DNA of 64,000 nt from Anaeramoeba flamelloides (GCA_027625915.1 JANTQA010000048.1:3348001-3412000), one strand, 5' to 3'. Counted from the first letter of the stretch, positions 12,101 to 25,172 are shown. The notes: generated from the sequence alone by a model not told the origin. Made by a program: numbers and translations.

Positions 12101-12344
12101 CTGGTATTTGAATAATAAATGGGAAAAAGATTTCCATTTCATTTTCCTATTATTCTTATACAACTAGAGGCTTTTCAAAGAAAGAAAGTGTAATTTTGGG
12201 ATCTCTATTTCTTTTGTTAGTCTCTTTTTTATTCCATATTTTTGGCAGACTAACAATCCTAAGCGAAATGAAAGGGATTTTTTAGAATTTGAAAAAAAAA
12301 GAAAATCAACCGAAATTGTATCCCATTTCAATTTCAAATACCAG
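12101..12344. mobile_element. TA-type MITE, family M (244 bp)
   Basis: Left end CTGGTATTTGAA and right end TTCAAATACCAG followed by TA are inverted copies of each other, extending into a complementary AAATGGGA/TCCCATTT. Other copies lie at 26722, 43700 and a partial one at 25173. The left TA has been lost. Confidence 0.78.
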
Positions 12345-12439
12345 TATGGCAATTTAATAAGTAGTCAAATAAAAAGCATTTCTAGCTCGGAAGCATGCTT
12401 AAATAAATAAACGTACAGATATTATTATTATTCTATTTT

Positions 12440-13140
12440 CCAAACACGAGATCAACAATTTCTTTATTTTAATGTTGCCTCACTATTAATTTGAATTTAG
12501 AAATACTGCTAAATTAACAAGAGTGCTTGTAAATTTTCTCAAGGATAGTATTCCCGAGGTACCTTAACTTCCTGAAGTTTCTGAAATTAGGATGTTTTAT
12601 TCGAAAAAAGTAAAAAAACAATCTTCTATTGGCGCTTGAAAGTCAAAAATTTACCTCATTTAGGTAATATTTTTGAAAATTTAAAGACTTTCAGAAACAT
12701 CGAATTAATTATCAGGATTTGATTTAAAATCACACCTACTGTCCATTTTTGCAACTTTTAAAAATAGAAACATCATGTTTAAGCTTGCGAATTCATAAAA
12801 TTACTGATTAATAGAAATCAAAGACCCAGACCTTTCAAATTAATACTGGGCATATTGCTATTGGCCAATAACCCCCACCCATTAATATATATTTATATAT
12901 AGAGTTTTCATAAAATTTAATGGTTATATTTGTTAATATTTGGATTACAATTATTATATGTCCTTAATATTAAAAAGCACTATTTTTTTCTGATTAATAT
13001 TTTTCGAAATCTAGCTTTATAACTAAATTCTATTAACCACTGGGATAAAATTTTTTTAGAATTAAAACAATCTCAACTTTTGAATATCGAAAATATTGTT
13101 GAAATAACTGTGCACTTTTTTATTTTTTTTTTGAAAAATT
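12440..13140. repeat. Decayed coding-like stretch and family D fragment
   Basis: About 12490-12670 shows plus-strand coding-like composition in a damaged frame; I cannot assign a family and treat it as a fossil. About 12780-13010 matches parts of family D (8860, 46465). No intact gene. Confidence 0.35.
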
Positions 13141-13572
13141 GGGGTTGAGGGATATTTGAAATCAAAGAATAAGTTAATATATTAAATTAGAATAATTTTC
13201 GAGAGAGTTTATCTTTTGTAAATAACTTTTTTTTTATTTTTACCATTTAAAAATAAAAAAACATTTGAGGACCAAATTAGTGCCTTTTGTGAAAATAAAA
13301 TTCCCATAATTTAGAATTTGTTGTAGTAAATGAGTTAAAATAAGATGTTGTATATAAAAATATACATAATTTCAAATTTGAATTCAATCATTTTGGCAAA
13401 ATTGTATTGATTTTTTCAAAGTTTTTGTTGTGATCATATATAACAAAAAAAGGAAGAATACTTTTTATTGGATGGAAGAGAGGTAATATCAAAAAAATTG
13501 AACCTCCTGTTTGTCAGAAATACTAAACTTTATTTAGAGATTCTTATCATCATTACACCTTTGACAGTATTA

Positions 13573-13935
13573 TAAAATCAAAGGATGACTTTTCTTTAAA
13601 TAATTGGAAAAGACAAATATGAAAGACTAAAATAAAAGCAAGATATTATTTTTTTTGGTTGAAAAACAAAAACAAAAATTGAGAAAAAATAAATAGAAAA
13701 AAAAAAAAAAGAAGGATACTTGATTAATTGTTTGTAAACCATTTTTTCCTGCAAATTGGTCAAATCACCAAATCTTGAAAATGGAAAAATTAAAAACAAT
13801 TAGTGAATACCATGTTTTATCCAATCGATAAATTGAGTCTGTCTTTTTGACAAAAAAATAAAATTTAAAAAGGCTGAATAATCATTCAAAACGAACTTCT
13901 GATCGGAACCAAAGTAATTACCGAATTTACAATAA
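13573..13935 (-). other. Coding-like exons of an unidentified minus-strand gene
   Basis: About 13934-13813 reads KFGNYFGSDQKFVLNDYSAF and on to FIDWIKHG. A GTATTC donor and a TTTGCAG acceptor about 62 nt later would add KNGLQTINQ. A GTATCC donor then leads to a possible last exon, KSHPLIL, with a stop near 13573. No start exon was found and the family is unknown. This could be the 3' end of a gene or a relic. Confidence 0.3.
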
Positions 13936-14244
13936 AAAAAAAATGATATGTCAAAATTCTTTCAAAAAAATATACCTTTGATCAATTTGTTTATAAAGTT
14001 GATAAATGAATAGAATTGTATGTTATTAAGCGATTCAAAAAATATGGAATTTAATTTATTTTGATGAGTATAGAATCATCTCCAAACAATTTAAAATCAA
14101 ATAAATCATAGAATTTATAAAAAAAAAAAATCAAGAATTTAATAGTTGATTTTAAAATATTCTAATCAGAGAATAAAATCGTTTCATTTATAATATTATT
14201 TAAAAATTAATTGAATTTCTTAAAAAAATTATCATAATCAATAG

Positions 14245-17200
14245 TTTGAATCCGAATCACTTAAATGGCATGAAAATATTGAGAAACACATTAGTTATCT
14301 TCAATTACCATCAACTGTTGGGTCAAGATATTATAGACCGCTTGAAATACTTAAGAAGCCAACGGGGCAATTGGATAATATTTTTACAATTTCCAAAAGT
14401 GGGAAGGATGTATTATCAACTCAGGAAACATTAACTGAACACAATTCTGATTCAACGGCTGACACTGAGTTAACAAATTCTGACAATGAAAATGAAAACG
14501 AAGAAAGGGAAAAGAAGAAAGAAGAAGAAGAAGAAGAAGAAGGGAAAGGAAAGGAAAACGAAACGAAAGAAATCAATACAAAGCAAGTCAAAGAAGATCA
14601 AAATATAAAAACAATAGGCACAAATCAATCAAAAAGTGAAAACAACGATGAAAAAAAAATGGAAATTGAAATTGAAAATAAAAAAGATAAAGAAAATGAA
14701 AATCAAGATCAAAAAAATATGAATGAAAAATCAACTAATATTCCCTTAAATATTTATAGATTAAATCAACAAGGAATTAAAAAGTATATATATATATTTG
14801 TTTTCATTAGGGAAAATCTATTTTTATTAATTTAATTAATCTTTGTTTCTATATTTTTATTTTTATTTTTATTTATAAACATTCCTCAATATAATTAATA
14901 AAATGAAAAATGAAAAGAACACTATCAAAAGAAAACAATGAAAATAAGCACAAGAAGAAGATATTTAAATTCAATGCAAAAGAAGATTATGAATTAATTA
15001 AAATGGCTGAAAGGGGAGTTGATATGTAAATTGTTTTTTTTTTTTCTTTTTTTATTATTTTTATATAAAAATGACTTTTTTTTTTTTTTACATCAAAATT
15101 TTTAATTAATTCGAATTAACAAAAAAATTTTTAAAAAAAAAAAACAAACAAAATTAATTAATAATTTTTTTAGAAACTCAATAAATTCTAAAAAATTAAA
15201 AAAGGGGTTTTTAAATCAAAAACCATGGAATTCAATGTTAATACCATCAGAACCAGATCCTAAATATTATAAAAATTTTGGCCAATTTAAACAAGCTTAT
15301 CAAAGATGGGCACAGATTATTACAAATACACTACCAGTTATTCCATTGCATCCTATTCAATTTGACAAATATTTAGGTTTAAAATCTGTGAAAGTAAATA
15401 ATTCATTTGGCTATTTTTTTTTTTTTTTTTTTTTATTATCAAATTTAAAAAAAAAAAATAAATTTTTAAAATAATATCCCAAATTAAAAATCGTATTATC
15501 TTATATTACATGTATTAATATTTTAACCAAATATAGTTAGATAATTTAAATCGAAATAAAAAAATAGAATTGCCATTTGTTCATTGGAATACTTGGTTTC
15601 AAAAAATTAACACTTTTGATAAAGAAGATCAAATTTTTAATATCAAACAAATTTTTATTTCTAAAAAATCAAAAAAAATCAAATTAGGGAATAAATGGAA
15701 AGAATTAGAAAATGACACCAAGGTATTTAACATTTTTTTTTTTTTTTTTTTATTCCATTTAACTTTTCAACTTTTCATTTTTCATTTTCGTTTCATTCAT
15801 AATTTTTGAATATTTTTTCAAACAATAACGACAAAAAATTAATATAAAAAAAAACAACAACAAAAATAGAAAAAAATTAAAGATTCTTTAAATGGCATTT
15901 ATAATAACATCAAATTGAATTACCAATTATTTCAAAAAATTGAAGGAACAATTCTTGGAAAATTCCATGCAGTAATAATAGATAAAAATCAAAAAAAGAA
16001 AAATACCAAAAAGAAAACCATCAAATATGAACGTGAACCTTATTTAATCCGAACTGGAGTAGATTCATCAAAAACCCATTTTAGATACCCTTGCCCACAA
16101 ACTATTTTATCAAAAACAGTGAGATATTATTTCCCAAAATTTGATTTTACAAATGGGATTCAATGGAATCAAGTTTTAAGTGATCGGAGGATGCAAAGAA
16201 ATTTAAAACAAAAATTTGTTAAACTATCAAATTCAAGAAGATTTGAAGATTTGTATTCCAGAAATCATCCAAATGAACGAACAATAAATGTAATATCATC
16301 ATATTATTTATTATTAATGCTCTTCTTATTCTTATTCTTATTTTTATTCTCATTCTCATTCTCATTCTCATTCTCATTCTCATTCTCATTCTCATTCTCA
16401 TTCTCATTCTCATTCTCATTCTTATTCTCATTCTTATTCTCATTCCTATTCTCATTCTTATTGCTTGATTAAATTCAATATATTTATTTTGAAATTTTAT
16501 TTTTATATATCTCTCTTTTTATGAATATTTATATTATTAGCAATCAATTTTAATGGAAAAAAAAATCAAAGAATTATTTAATAAATCAAATGAATTAACC
16601 ATTGATGAAATTATTAATATTTTAAAAGTTCCACAATTTATTGATCATTTTGAATCTTTAATGACAGAATATCAAACTTTATCAAATGAAGAAAAAAGTT
16701 CTAATACCTATTTCCAATTAATTCAATATAAATTAACACCTGAACTAATTCCACAATTCTTATCTTACTTTAAATACTCAAATTCACTTTTATTCAAGGC
16801 CAAATTATCTTATATAGTTGGTGAAATGTTTCAACTCGTTGCCTCTTGGAAAATTCTTGACTATCTTGTTAAAAAGATAGATTTAAATTCAATTTATTAT
16901 ATTGCTTATGGATTAAGTTTTTTTTCAAAAATACAATTCAACATTTATCCCTTTTCAAATGAAATAATTTCTTTATTACAACAGGTTTGTTTTTGTTTTT
17001 ATTTTTGTCTTTATTTTTGTTTTTGTTTTTGTTTTTCTTTAATTTAATTTTTTTTTAACATTAATATATTTAACTTACCACAAATTTAGTATTCTTTGTT
17101 TTTTTTTAAAAAAATAATTCTCAATCTTTTAAATATTTACAAGCTTAAATCAATCCAGTTAAATATATTTTTGATAGGACACAAGTTCTTGAATTTTTTA

Positions 17201-20200
17201 TTATTTTTTTTAGAACATTTGAAGTATTTGTGTGCTCATGGAATTTTAATTTTTCCTTTTCCAAATATAGGTTCTTTATTTAAACTCTATTCCAATTAAA
17301 AATTTTTATTTCATATCATTTATATCTCTTTGTTTTTTTTTAATATTGGTTATAATTGTTTATTAAAGTAAATTCTGTTAAATTCTAATTTCAAAAAATT
17401 AAAATTTTATCACAAAAGTTCAATTTGAAAGATCCAAATTAATGCGAGACAATTTTCGTTTTTAATTGATTTGTGATGATGTTTGTGCTTTTTTTTTTTT
17501 TTGTAAAGAAATATGATTTTGGGCAATTGAACTAAAAATGTTTCCAGAATGACAGTATTAAAAAGGTTAATATTAATTTTTTTGAATTCTAATATTTTTT
17601 AAAAAACCATAATAATATTTGCAATTTGAAAACTTATGTTAATTTTTATTAATTTGTTGGATCTTTATAACACTCAAAAAGTGCGAAAAAAATTTTTTTA
17701 TTTTTTTTTTTTAATAGTTATCCTTATTTTAAATGACAAAAAAAAAATGTTCTTATTCGTGGCTACTTTTTTGTTTTGTTACCTTTGTTAGTTCTTCAAA
17801 GAATAAAAAAAAATAATATTTTCATTTTAAAAAAAATTTTGAAGGAAACTTTCCAACACAAAATAATATTTTTTTATAAAATATTACTGTCTTTATTGGT
17901 TCGATTTGGAAACGATCACTTTGTAATGATTACGAGTTTGGCCTGGAAGAACGAGAAATATGATATTGTTCGAAGTTATATAAGATGATATTGAGGAGTT
18001 CGAAGAACGACGATTAAAATCCTCTTAGCACTAGAACAATATCATATTTTGAGTCTGGAAGGGGATCCAAAACGAAGAATTGTAAAAGGTGATTGTTGAA
18101 CAAATGAAACAATATGAGATGCTATTTATTTTATGGAAACTCAGGATCTAACTCAAAATAACAAAAAACACAATAAACTAAACAAGTAAAAAACAATTTG
18201 TTATTTTTCAAGGGTACTTTGAAGAACTTTTTCATCAAAGGATCTTTTTCTCCCAATGGAGTTATCGAAAACATTGAAGTTAAATTTTACATTTTCTCCT
18301 AATTGGAGACAAAACTTGGTTTAAAATCCACAAAGAAACAAACTAGATCGTCAAACTTTTCAATGAGTCTCTATCTCCCCTTTTATTTCATGCTTGTTTA
18401 GAAACACCCGAAGGTGATCAAACATACCCCCCCCCCCCATCTACTCTGTGTTCTTAACAGTAACTGATTTTGAGCATTCCTCTAAAAATTCTTGGCTTGA
18501 AGTAGTAAATAAAAAATGTTTTTTTTTTTTATTTTTGAAATTTGAAAATTTGTTTTTTTCTCATTTTCAAAATCTTCTATAAATGGTCTCTTTTCTCCTT
18601 TTTCCAAAGAGAAAAGAGACCAAATCATTTTTTTATTTTTTAAAAAATGATATTGATTTCTTTTGAAGAAAACCAAAAACACTGTTTGGTTTTCGGCATT
18701 GTTTTTAAACAAAGAAAGAGAATTCATTAAATTTCCAATCTTTAAGGGATTATTGAAGGACATTTTTCTTTGTTTTTCAAAGATCAAATAATTACGTCTA
18801 TTGATCAAATATTTTTCCAATGTTGTAAATCCTTGAGCGAGGCGATCTTTTGGGATTTATGAGATTAAAAATTGGTTAAACTCTTCTAAAATAACTTTAA
18901 ATAACATTTTAAAAATCAAATTTTATTAGTAAAATGTATCCTATTTTACCCAAATTGAATTCAAAATAAGAAGATCAGAAAATTTTCAAACTTTGCCTAA
19001 TTACTAAGGATTTCCCAAAATCCTTCCACCGTGGCTAAAGAACTATCCTAAACTTTTTTGCGTTCTCATCTCTTTCTTATTGGTAGTTATCAAGAATTAT
19101 ATACTTTTAATTTTTACAAAAAAAAAGTTTGAGTTTAAAAAAAAAAACACAACTATTTTAAAAACTTCATAAATAATAATAATTTGATATTTTTGTTTGA
19201 TTTTTGTAATTGCTGTGGAATAGTATCAAATAATTAATTTTTTTTTTCTTATTTTAGTGAGTAGGACATTTTCCAACTATTTCGTACCTCAGTTTCTGAG
19301 AAAATGAATCATTAAAATAATTTCATCAACTCAATACATGAATATTTTCAGAAAAAAGAAGAGTGGAATTTATCCTAGTATATAATATTTACAATACATT
19401 CAAAAAAAAGAAATTGAAAAAAATGAAAAAATTGAGCTTGAAAAAATAAAAAAAAATTATTTCTTAATTGATCCTTTATGAAATTTTTGATACAATTACT
19501 TCTTCTTTCTTTGATTTTATTTTTAATTCTTTAAAAAACTTATATTCTCGAAATTTTTGAGAGACAAACTAATTGCTATTTTTAAAGACTTTTAAAAATG
19601 AATTAATTCCTATTTTCATTTAATTCATCTAATTCTTGTTTTGGTTCAGAAAAATAGGATATTTAATATATTCTTCAGAAATGAAGAATAGTTGGATTAA
19701 TTTGTTTGATTTTAAAACAATTATTAATTTTTCAACTAATTTTGAAACCAAAAAAATTCTTTAATTTTGCTTTCATTTTTTGAACCATATTATCTTTTAA
19801 TTTAAGTTAAAGCTTTTGTAGTTGTTTTTGAATTCCGAGAATTCAATATATGCACTTTTAACCTTCGAAACATTATTCTTTGTTTTTACTTAGTTTCATC
19901 AAAATATTTGAAGAAAAGGTTTTTGAAAACAAATTTGTAAAAAAGTGTTTGGTAAAATAAGAATAAATAGTAATGGGGCGAGAAATTCAGGGTAATCTCT
20001 TGTTTATTCTCATTTCCAATTTAAGAAGATAAAGAATAAATAATATCCTAGAAAAAATACTTTGGTTAATTTTTTTTTTTTTTCATTCATTGATTCCAAC
20101 AAGTTTCTTTGAAAAGGTGATCTTTTGTGTTTGATTTTCAAAACTAAAAGATTTGTTTAAAAAAAGACACCCTTTCGGGTATATTTTTTTGATTTATTCT

Positions 20201-23200
20201 TTGGTTAATTTCAAGCATTCCTATAAACACATTTCAAGATCAAAAACAAAATTTAATAAAACCAAAAATTTAATTAAAAAAAATGTCTCAAAAAAATCGA
20301 AAAATGAAATATTCAACTCTGAATTACTGTGGGTCCATTTTCACAAATGTAGTGAAGGACAGTTTTTTGATTTCAAAGTTTCAATATCTGGTGGCACTCA
20401 ATTTTTTTTTTCAGTAATGTTGTTGTACAATTAAAATTCTTCAAAAAGATAAAATTTACTTTCTTCCTTATTTTATTTGGTTAAAGAAATGTTTTGAATC
20501 ATTCAGTTTCTCATAAATTGTGGTACACAAAATTGGTAAAATTTACCTCCTCCCTTAAGAAATAAAAACCTTTATTTTAATAATTAAACTCATATTCTTG
20601 AAAACATAGTTACTCCACTAAGCTCTAAAACATTCTAATACGGTCCACTTTAGAATTGATACTAGATAGATTAACCAATGACTTCGATTTTACAAGCTTT
20701 AAGAATCTACCAATCCACAAAAAAATTTTACCAATAATAAAACTGTATAAAATTTAAATTTACCTCAATAAATTCAAAAAAAAATGTTTCGACTGTTTGA
20801 TTTAAAAACTTTTTTTTTTTATTCTTATTATTTAAGGAAGGTGTAGTTAATTCCTCTTATTTTCCGTTAGGTTTTTTTTAATTGAAATAAATTGAGTAAA
20901 ATCTTTTATTTTTATAAATTTTTTGGAATTAAAAAAAACCGTCGTTAGCTTTTCCAGAATTCAAAAGAATTCAGTAAAATCAAAGATTTTTCTCCATTCT
21001 ATTAAATTTTGAAAAAGCGCTGTTAGGTTTTCTTGAGTTTTTTGTTTATTTGGAAAATCGATAGATTTTCGTTAGGTTTTTTTGAGTTTTCTATTTTATT
21101 CGTAAAGTGTCCTAGGTTTTTTTTACTTTAGAAATAAACCGAAAATTTTAATAAATTTTCGGTTTATTTCTAAAGAAAAAAACCTAGGACACTTTACGAA
21201 TAAAATAGAAAACTCAAAAAAACCTAGAACACTTCAAAATAGAAAACCTCAAAAACACTCTACGGCACTCTATGGCACTCTACAACACTTCACCAAATTC
21301 ATAAATTTTTATTTAGGAATTTTATTATAAAGTCTCAAAAATAAATTTATTATTCACTCTGGAAAATAGACATGATGTATCCTTTTATCTAATAATATCT
21401 TATTATTTTTTAATATATTAGATATACTTTTTTTTTTTAATTTGGAAATCCAGATTTTACTGATTATTGTCATAGGATTGGAAATTCCATAAAAGATTTT
21501 TTTTAGTTTTGATACTTTCTATACTTTTTAAATTAAATAAATAATTGTTGAAAAATCGATAGACATTCAAAAAATTGAAATCTTAATTTCATTTTGAATA
21601 TTAATACTAAATTTAAAAAAATAATACAAATTAAACTAGAAATTTTCTTTTAACTTTAAAATAAAAATATTTTATACTCTAAAATTTTTATTAAATTAAA
21701 TATTTTTAATCTTTTGGCTTTTTTTAAAAAATGTTTATTTATATTTCTTCAATATTTTCTTAATATATTCCTTAACAAATAACAACAACAACAACAACAA
21801 AAAAAAAAAAAAAAAAAAAAAATAGAAATTAATCACTAATGAAATTCAAATTGAATTAATTCAAAAAGTTTTGTTAATTTATTATATTAAAGTGATTCGA
21901 AAAATGCTAAAACAAGATCGATTTTTAACTATTGGTACTTTAAATAGATATTTTACAAAGATTATAATTGAATTTGAAAATAGAATTATTGAAATTTTCA
22001 AAACACAAGTGCCCATGGCTTGTGTATTTATTTTTAATGGAATTGAAAATAGATCAAGTTCTATCTCTTCATTTTTTTTATTTTTATTTCGACAATTATT
22101 AAAAAATGAAAATGAAGCATTTGCAAAATTTTTAATTTCCTCAGAAAATGAATTTGTCTTTAGATTAAGAAAATTATCAAAATCCCCATTTAGTCATTCG
22201 CAAAATGCAACAAAATTAATTTGGGATCAATTATTAAAACCAAAATTTTTTCGAATCTTTATGAAACAATATAGTAACACAACAAATTATATTATTGAAG
22301 ATTTATTTAAGGATTTCGAAAAGCCGATTGGGATTTATTTTAATAAAGAAGAAGACAATGACGAGGAAGATAATGACGATGAAGACGATGATTACTTAAG
22401 AATAAAAGAGAAAGAAATTCGGGAGAGCAATGGAAAAAAGTTGGAAAAGGAGAAGGGGAAAGAGAAGGGGAAAGGAAAGGGCGGAAAGAAAGGGAAGGGG
22501 AAGCAGACGGAGGATAAGAAAGGAAAGAAAAAAGACAAGGGGCAGGGTAAAAAGAAGGAGAAGGGAAAGGAAAAGGAAAAGGGAAACATAGAAAATACAA
22601 AAGATAAAGAGAAGGATAAGGCAAAGGATAATAAAGTATCCAAAATTAGCAATAATAAGAAATTCTCAAAAAAGAAGAAATTAAAAATTTACATCAAAAA
22701 AGAAAATCTAATACCATTGCCTTCTTTCTCAACTTTTATCTGTGTATCGTCGTTATCTATGTTTTATAAAAAATATCCACAGAATAGAACACTAATTTAT
22801 TTTAAAGAAACATCACTCTTTGCAAAAAAATTATTTGATCAAATTATTTTAAGATTAGAGCAAGGCAAATCAGATCTCTATCCACCCCTGTTAAAATACG
22901 TCAGCTATTACTTAGCGCAATATGTAAGATGTCTAAGAAAACTGAAAGCGATCGGAAGTTCTGAAAGTGATACCATTCACCAGAAAAGAAGATCGCGAAG
23001 CCGGTCACAAAATAAAACAATGTCCGAGATGTTTAATCAGGTGCAATCGGTAACTAAATCGCCCTTTGAATTAAAAGACGTAATGCAAATAATAAATTTA
23101 ATCAATTATTATAAATCCAATTACGAATTTAAGATCTCAATGATCGATACGCTAAGAAATTTAATTAAAGTGCATGATCTTTTTAAAACAATAACTAGAG

Positions 23201-23787
23201 ATACGAGATTTATACAAAAAATAAGAGAGCTATTATCAGATGAAACAAACCACCAATTTAATAGAAATTGTTGGAGATCCTTTTATCAATTAATAAAATA
23301 TCAAGAGGGCTTTATCGTTTGGCTAAATAAAAAGGAATTTCTTAAATCGTTTATCGATCTGATGCTAGGTGGCAGACTCGTAACAAAGACTCATTTGAAA
23401 ACTTCAGAGAGGAAATATTCAATAACAGTAAGCAATGGGCTACACTATCTTTCAAAAATCTTGAACATGGCGGTTATTGAAAAGCAAAGAATAAAACTTC
23501 TGAAACCAAAGGCAAGACCCTATGTTAGAGATTATTTGAAAAGTATGAAAAAGGATACAGATGTAATGGTCGATGCATTAATAATACACCATAGGAAATT
23601 GCGCTTCCAATATAGAAAATATGCAGAAAACTTCTCGGGTAAGCCATACATTGAAATTGTCAAACTTTATAATTTGATTAGAACTTTGCCTGGCTGTAAA
23701 AAGTTAAATAACGAAATGAGCCGTTCTAAAAATCCCCATGAAGGCTTAGAAGAAGTTAAGGTGATCATGTCAGGAAAACAGTTCTGA
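14245..23787 (+). CDS. Large helical scaffold-like protein, at least 1,292 aa, 5' end missing
   Basis: Exons are 14245-14783, 14918-15025, 15174-15393, 15537-15722, 15870-16289, 16541-16984 and 21826-23787, and all phases agree. The first listed exon follows an AG and has no ATG, so at least one exon lies upstream. In order, the protein has FESESLKWHENIEKH..., an acidic low-complexity stretch, a conserved-looking region (PSEPDPKYYKNFGQF, PFVHWNTWFQKIN, HFRYPCPQTIL), helical repeats that may be armadillo/HEAT-like, a D/E then K/G/E-rich insert (about 22350-22680), and a long helical C-terminal region ending MSGKQF. I do not recognise the family; a cytoskeletal or signalling scaffold such as Dictyostelium ScaA is a guess only. 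A continuation at 17090-17299 after AG reads 70 codons to TAA and could be an alternative last exon, but the direct 16984-to-21826 junction is phase 0 on both sides. Confidence 0.8.
16347..16460 (+). repeat. CATTCT hexamer microsatellite in an intron
   Basis: About 18 tandem units of TTCTCA/CATTCT with minor variants in the scaffold gene intron 16290-16540. It creates spurious frames of repeated Phe-Ser (plus) and Arg-Met (minus). Confidence 0.95.
17886..19136 (+). repeat. Unclassified 1.25-kb dispersed repeat, copy A
   Basis: Aligns end to end with copy B (35595-36862, same orientation) and copy C (50660-51945, inverted). Shared landmarks are TCTTTATTGG near the left end, GATATAAGATGATATTG-like sequence, and TCCTAAACTTTTTTG near the right end. 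On the strand opposite to this orientation, all three keep traces of one reading frame (FKVI, QGFTTLE, NSLSLF, EECSK). No known domain and no clear terminal repeats, so the class is unknown. Confidence 0.8.
20866..21290. mobile_element. Foldback palindrome element, copy 1
   Basis: Contains an almost perfect inverted repeat with arms of about 78 bp (21070-21149 and 21152-21230) around a tiny loop, each arm including CCTAGG and AAATAAACCGAAAATT. An outer set of short subrepeats, GGCACTCTA, lies at the right end. Copies share GCTTTTCCAGAATT and AACCTAA motifs. There is no coding capacity. The structure recalls foldback transposons with repetitive arms. Confidence 0.8.
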
Positions 23788-24422
23788 TTGAATTAAATTT
23801 TTATATTTATTAATGGATTTTTATCAGTATTCAGTAGAATCTTAATAATCATTTTTTTTTTTTTTATTTTTATTTTTTTAGATTTTTTGTATGTTTTTGC
23901 AATTAATTATTTTATTCTTCACCCTTGAGTAACAGTTCAGAGAGATGAAATAAGTCAAAAAGAAATAACAACGGGAATCAAAAATATTATCCACAATTGG
24001 AAGTTATTCATTTTTAAGAAATAAACAAAACTATATTTCAAAAAAATAAAGTGGAAACAAATCATTGTGGTTAACTTTCAATTGGGGAATATCTATCCAA
24101 CATTTCTCAATTTCTTTAGATAATTAAAATTGTTGACAATAAGATTTTTTAAAAGTAAATATATGAATTTTAAAAGTTATCACTTCGCCTCCATTTTCTT
24201 AAAGTTAATTTGGAGTTCCAAACGCTTTTTTTTTTTATTCAAATTTACTTTTTATAAAAAAATAGAAAAATTGAAAAAACAAGAAAAGAAAAAAAAATAT
24301 TGATCTAAATTGAAAATTTATTTTTATCTAAAAATTTAAAACTTTTTTTTGAGACGAATAATGGATTATTCCATAGAATTTGTTCTAATTCTTTAATAAA
24401 ACTGTACACCATCGACAAAAAA

Positions 24423-24623
24423 ATGTTTATAGATCTATTCTTATCAATTCTATTTGAAAAATATCAAAATTTACAAATTGTTTCTCCTCAAAAACAAATA
24501 AATGATTTAAAATTAAAGATTGATATCAATGAAGATTTCGATTATTTTAAGTGGGAATGCCTAAACTATGAAAAAAAAGTAAAAATCTGGATTTCTGCTT
24601 TAATAAAAATAATCAAAAAATAA
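24423..24623 (+). CDS. Hypothetical 66-aa protein or terminal exon
   Basis: Opens with an ATG and reads MFIDLFLSILFEKYQNLQIV, then a mixed-charge segment with FDYFKWECLNYEKK, to TAA. The composition is more protein-like than neighbouring frames, but there is no domain, and the gene has no supporting neighbour. It may be a small gene, an isolated exon or chance. Confidence 0.25.
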   Translation: MFIDLFLSILFEKYQNLQIVSPQKQINDLKLKIDINEDFDYFKWECLNYEKKVKIWISALIKIIKK

Positions 24624-24744
24624 TAATATTTCTGATATTATTAATAAAAAGAATTCATTATTTATCTATCATTATGAAGTGATAATACAATTTTTGTTCT
24701 AAACAAAATTTCTAAAAATCAGTTTAGAAATTTTGGGAAATACG

Positions 24745-25145
24745 GTCAAGTGCTGTAGTTTGCCTAAGTTTTACAGAATAAAAAGAATAGAGTAAATTAT
24801 TTGATTTAACTCAATTCTTTTAAATTTTGGAAAACCTAAGGGTGGGTTTTCTAGATTTTATTCAAAAGAATAGAGAAAAATCTTTGATTTTGCTCAATTC
24901 TTTTAAATTCTAGAATAGCTAACAGCGGTTTTTTGTAATTTTAGAAATAAACGAAAAATTTATTAAAATTTTCGGTTTATTACAAAAATTAAAAAAAACC
25001 TAACAAAAATCAATAGATTTTACAAATAAAATAGAAAACCTCAAAAAAACCTAGAACACTTCAAAAATAAACAAAAAAACCAAGAAAACAAAAATACACT
25101 TTTTATAGAATCTCAAATAAACAGAATACTCAAGAAAACCCAAGT
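24745..25145. mobile_element. Foldback palindrome element, copy 2
   Basis: Two nested hairpins. The first pairs GAATAGAGAAAAATC with GATTTTGCTCAATTCTTTT; the second pairs TTTAGAAATAAACGAAAA with TTTTCGGTTTATTAC around a short AT loop. It ends in sequence like the right arm of copy 1. More diverged than copy 1. Confidence 0.7.
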
Positions 25146-25172
25146 GAAAAAACTGTGAGTCTATTTATCCTA

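Larger units (their letters stand above)
16985..21825 (+). other. Probable 4.8-kb intron of the scaffold gene
   Basis: Donor GTTTGT after codon CAG; acceptor is an A-run of more than 20 ending in TAG. Both flanking exons are phase 0. The interior holds copy A of the 1.25-kb repeat (17886-19136), a foldback palindrome (20866-21290), and otherwise AT-rich sequence without a supportable gene. The frame at 20153-20434 starts with TTG and has no family resemblance. Confidence 0.6.

Noticed and set aside
16219-16455. Minus-strand ORF of repeated Arg-Met
   Set aside because: It is the complement of the CATTCT microsatellite in an intron, not a protein gene.
17090-17299. 70-codon extension of the scaffold gene ending in TAA
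   Set aside because: Phe/Leu/Ile/Lys-rich and weakly coding; the direct junction 16984-21826 is in frame and continues the helical protein. Kept only as a possible alternative last exon.
18420-18440. C run, considered as telomere-like or origin signal
   Set aside because: A simple homopolymer inside repeat copy A; similar C or G runs occur at 21, 28592 and 51424 without other structure.
20153-20434. Plus-strand 93-codon frame in the scaffold intron
   Set aside because: TTG start, no family, and located within AT-rich intron sequence; no phase-compatible splice pair was seen.
22340-22652. Two minus-strand Phe/Ser/Pro-rich ORFs
   Set aside because: Shadows of the Lys/Glu/Gly-rich insert of the plus-strand scaffold gene.
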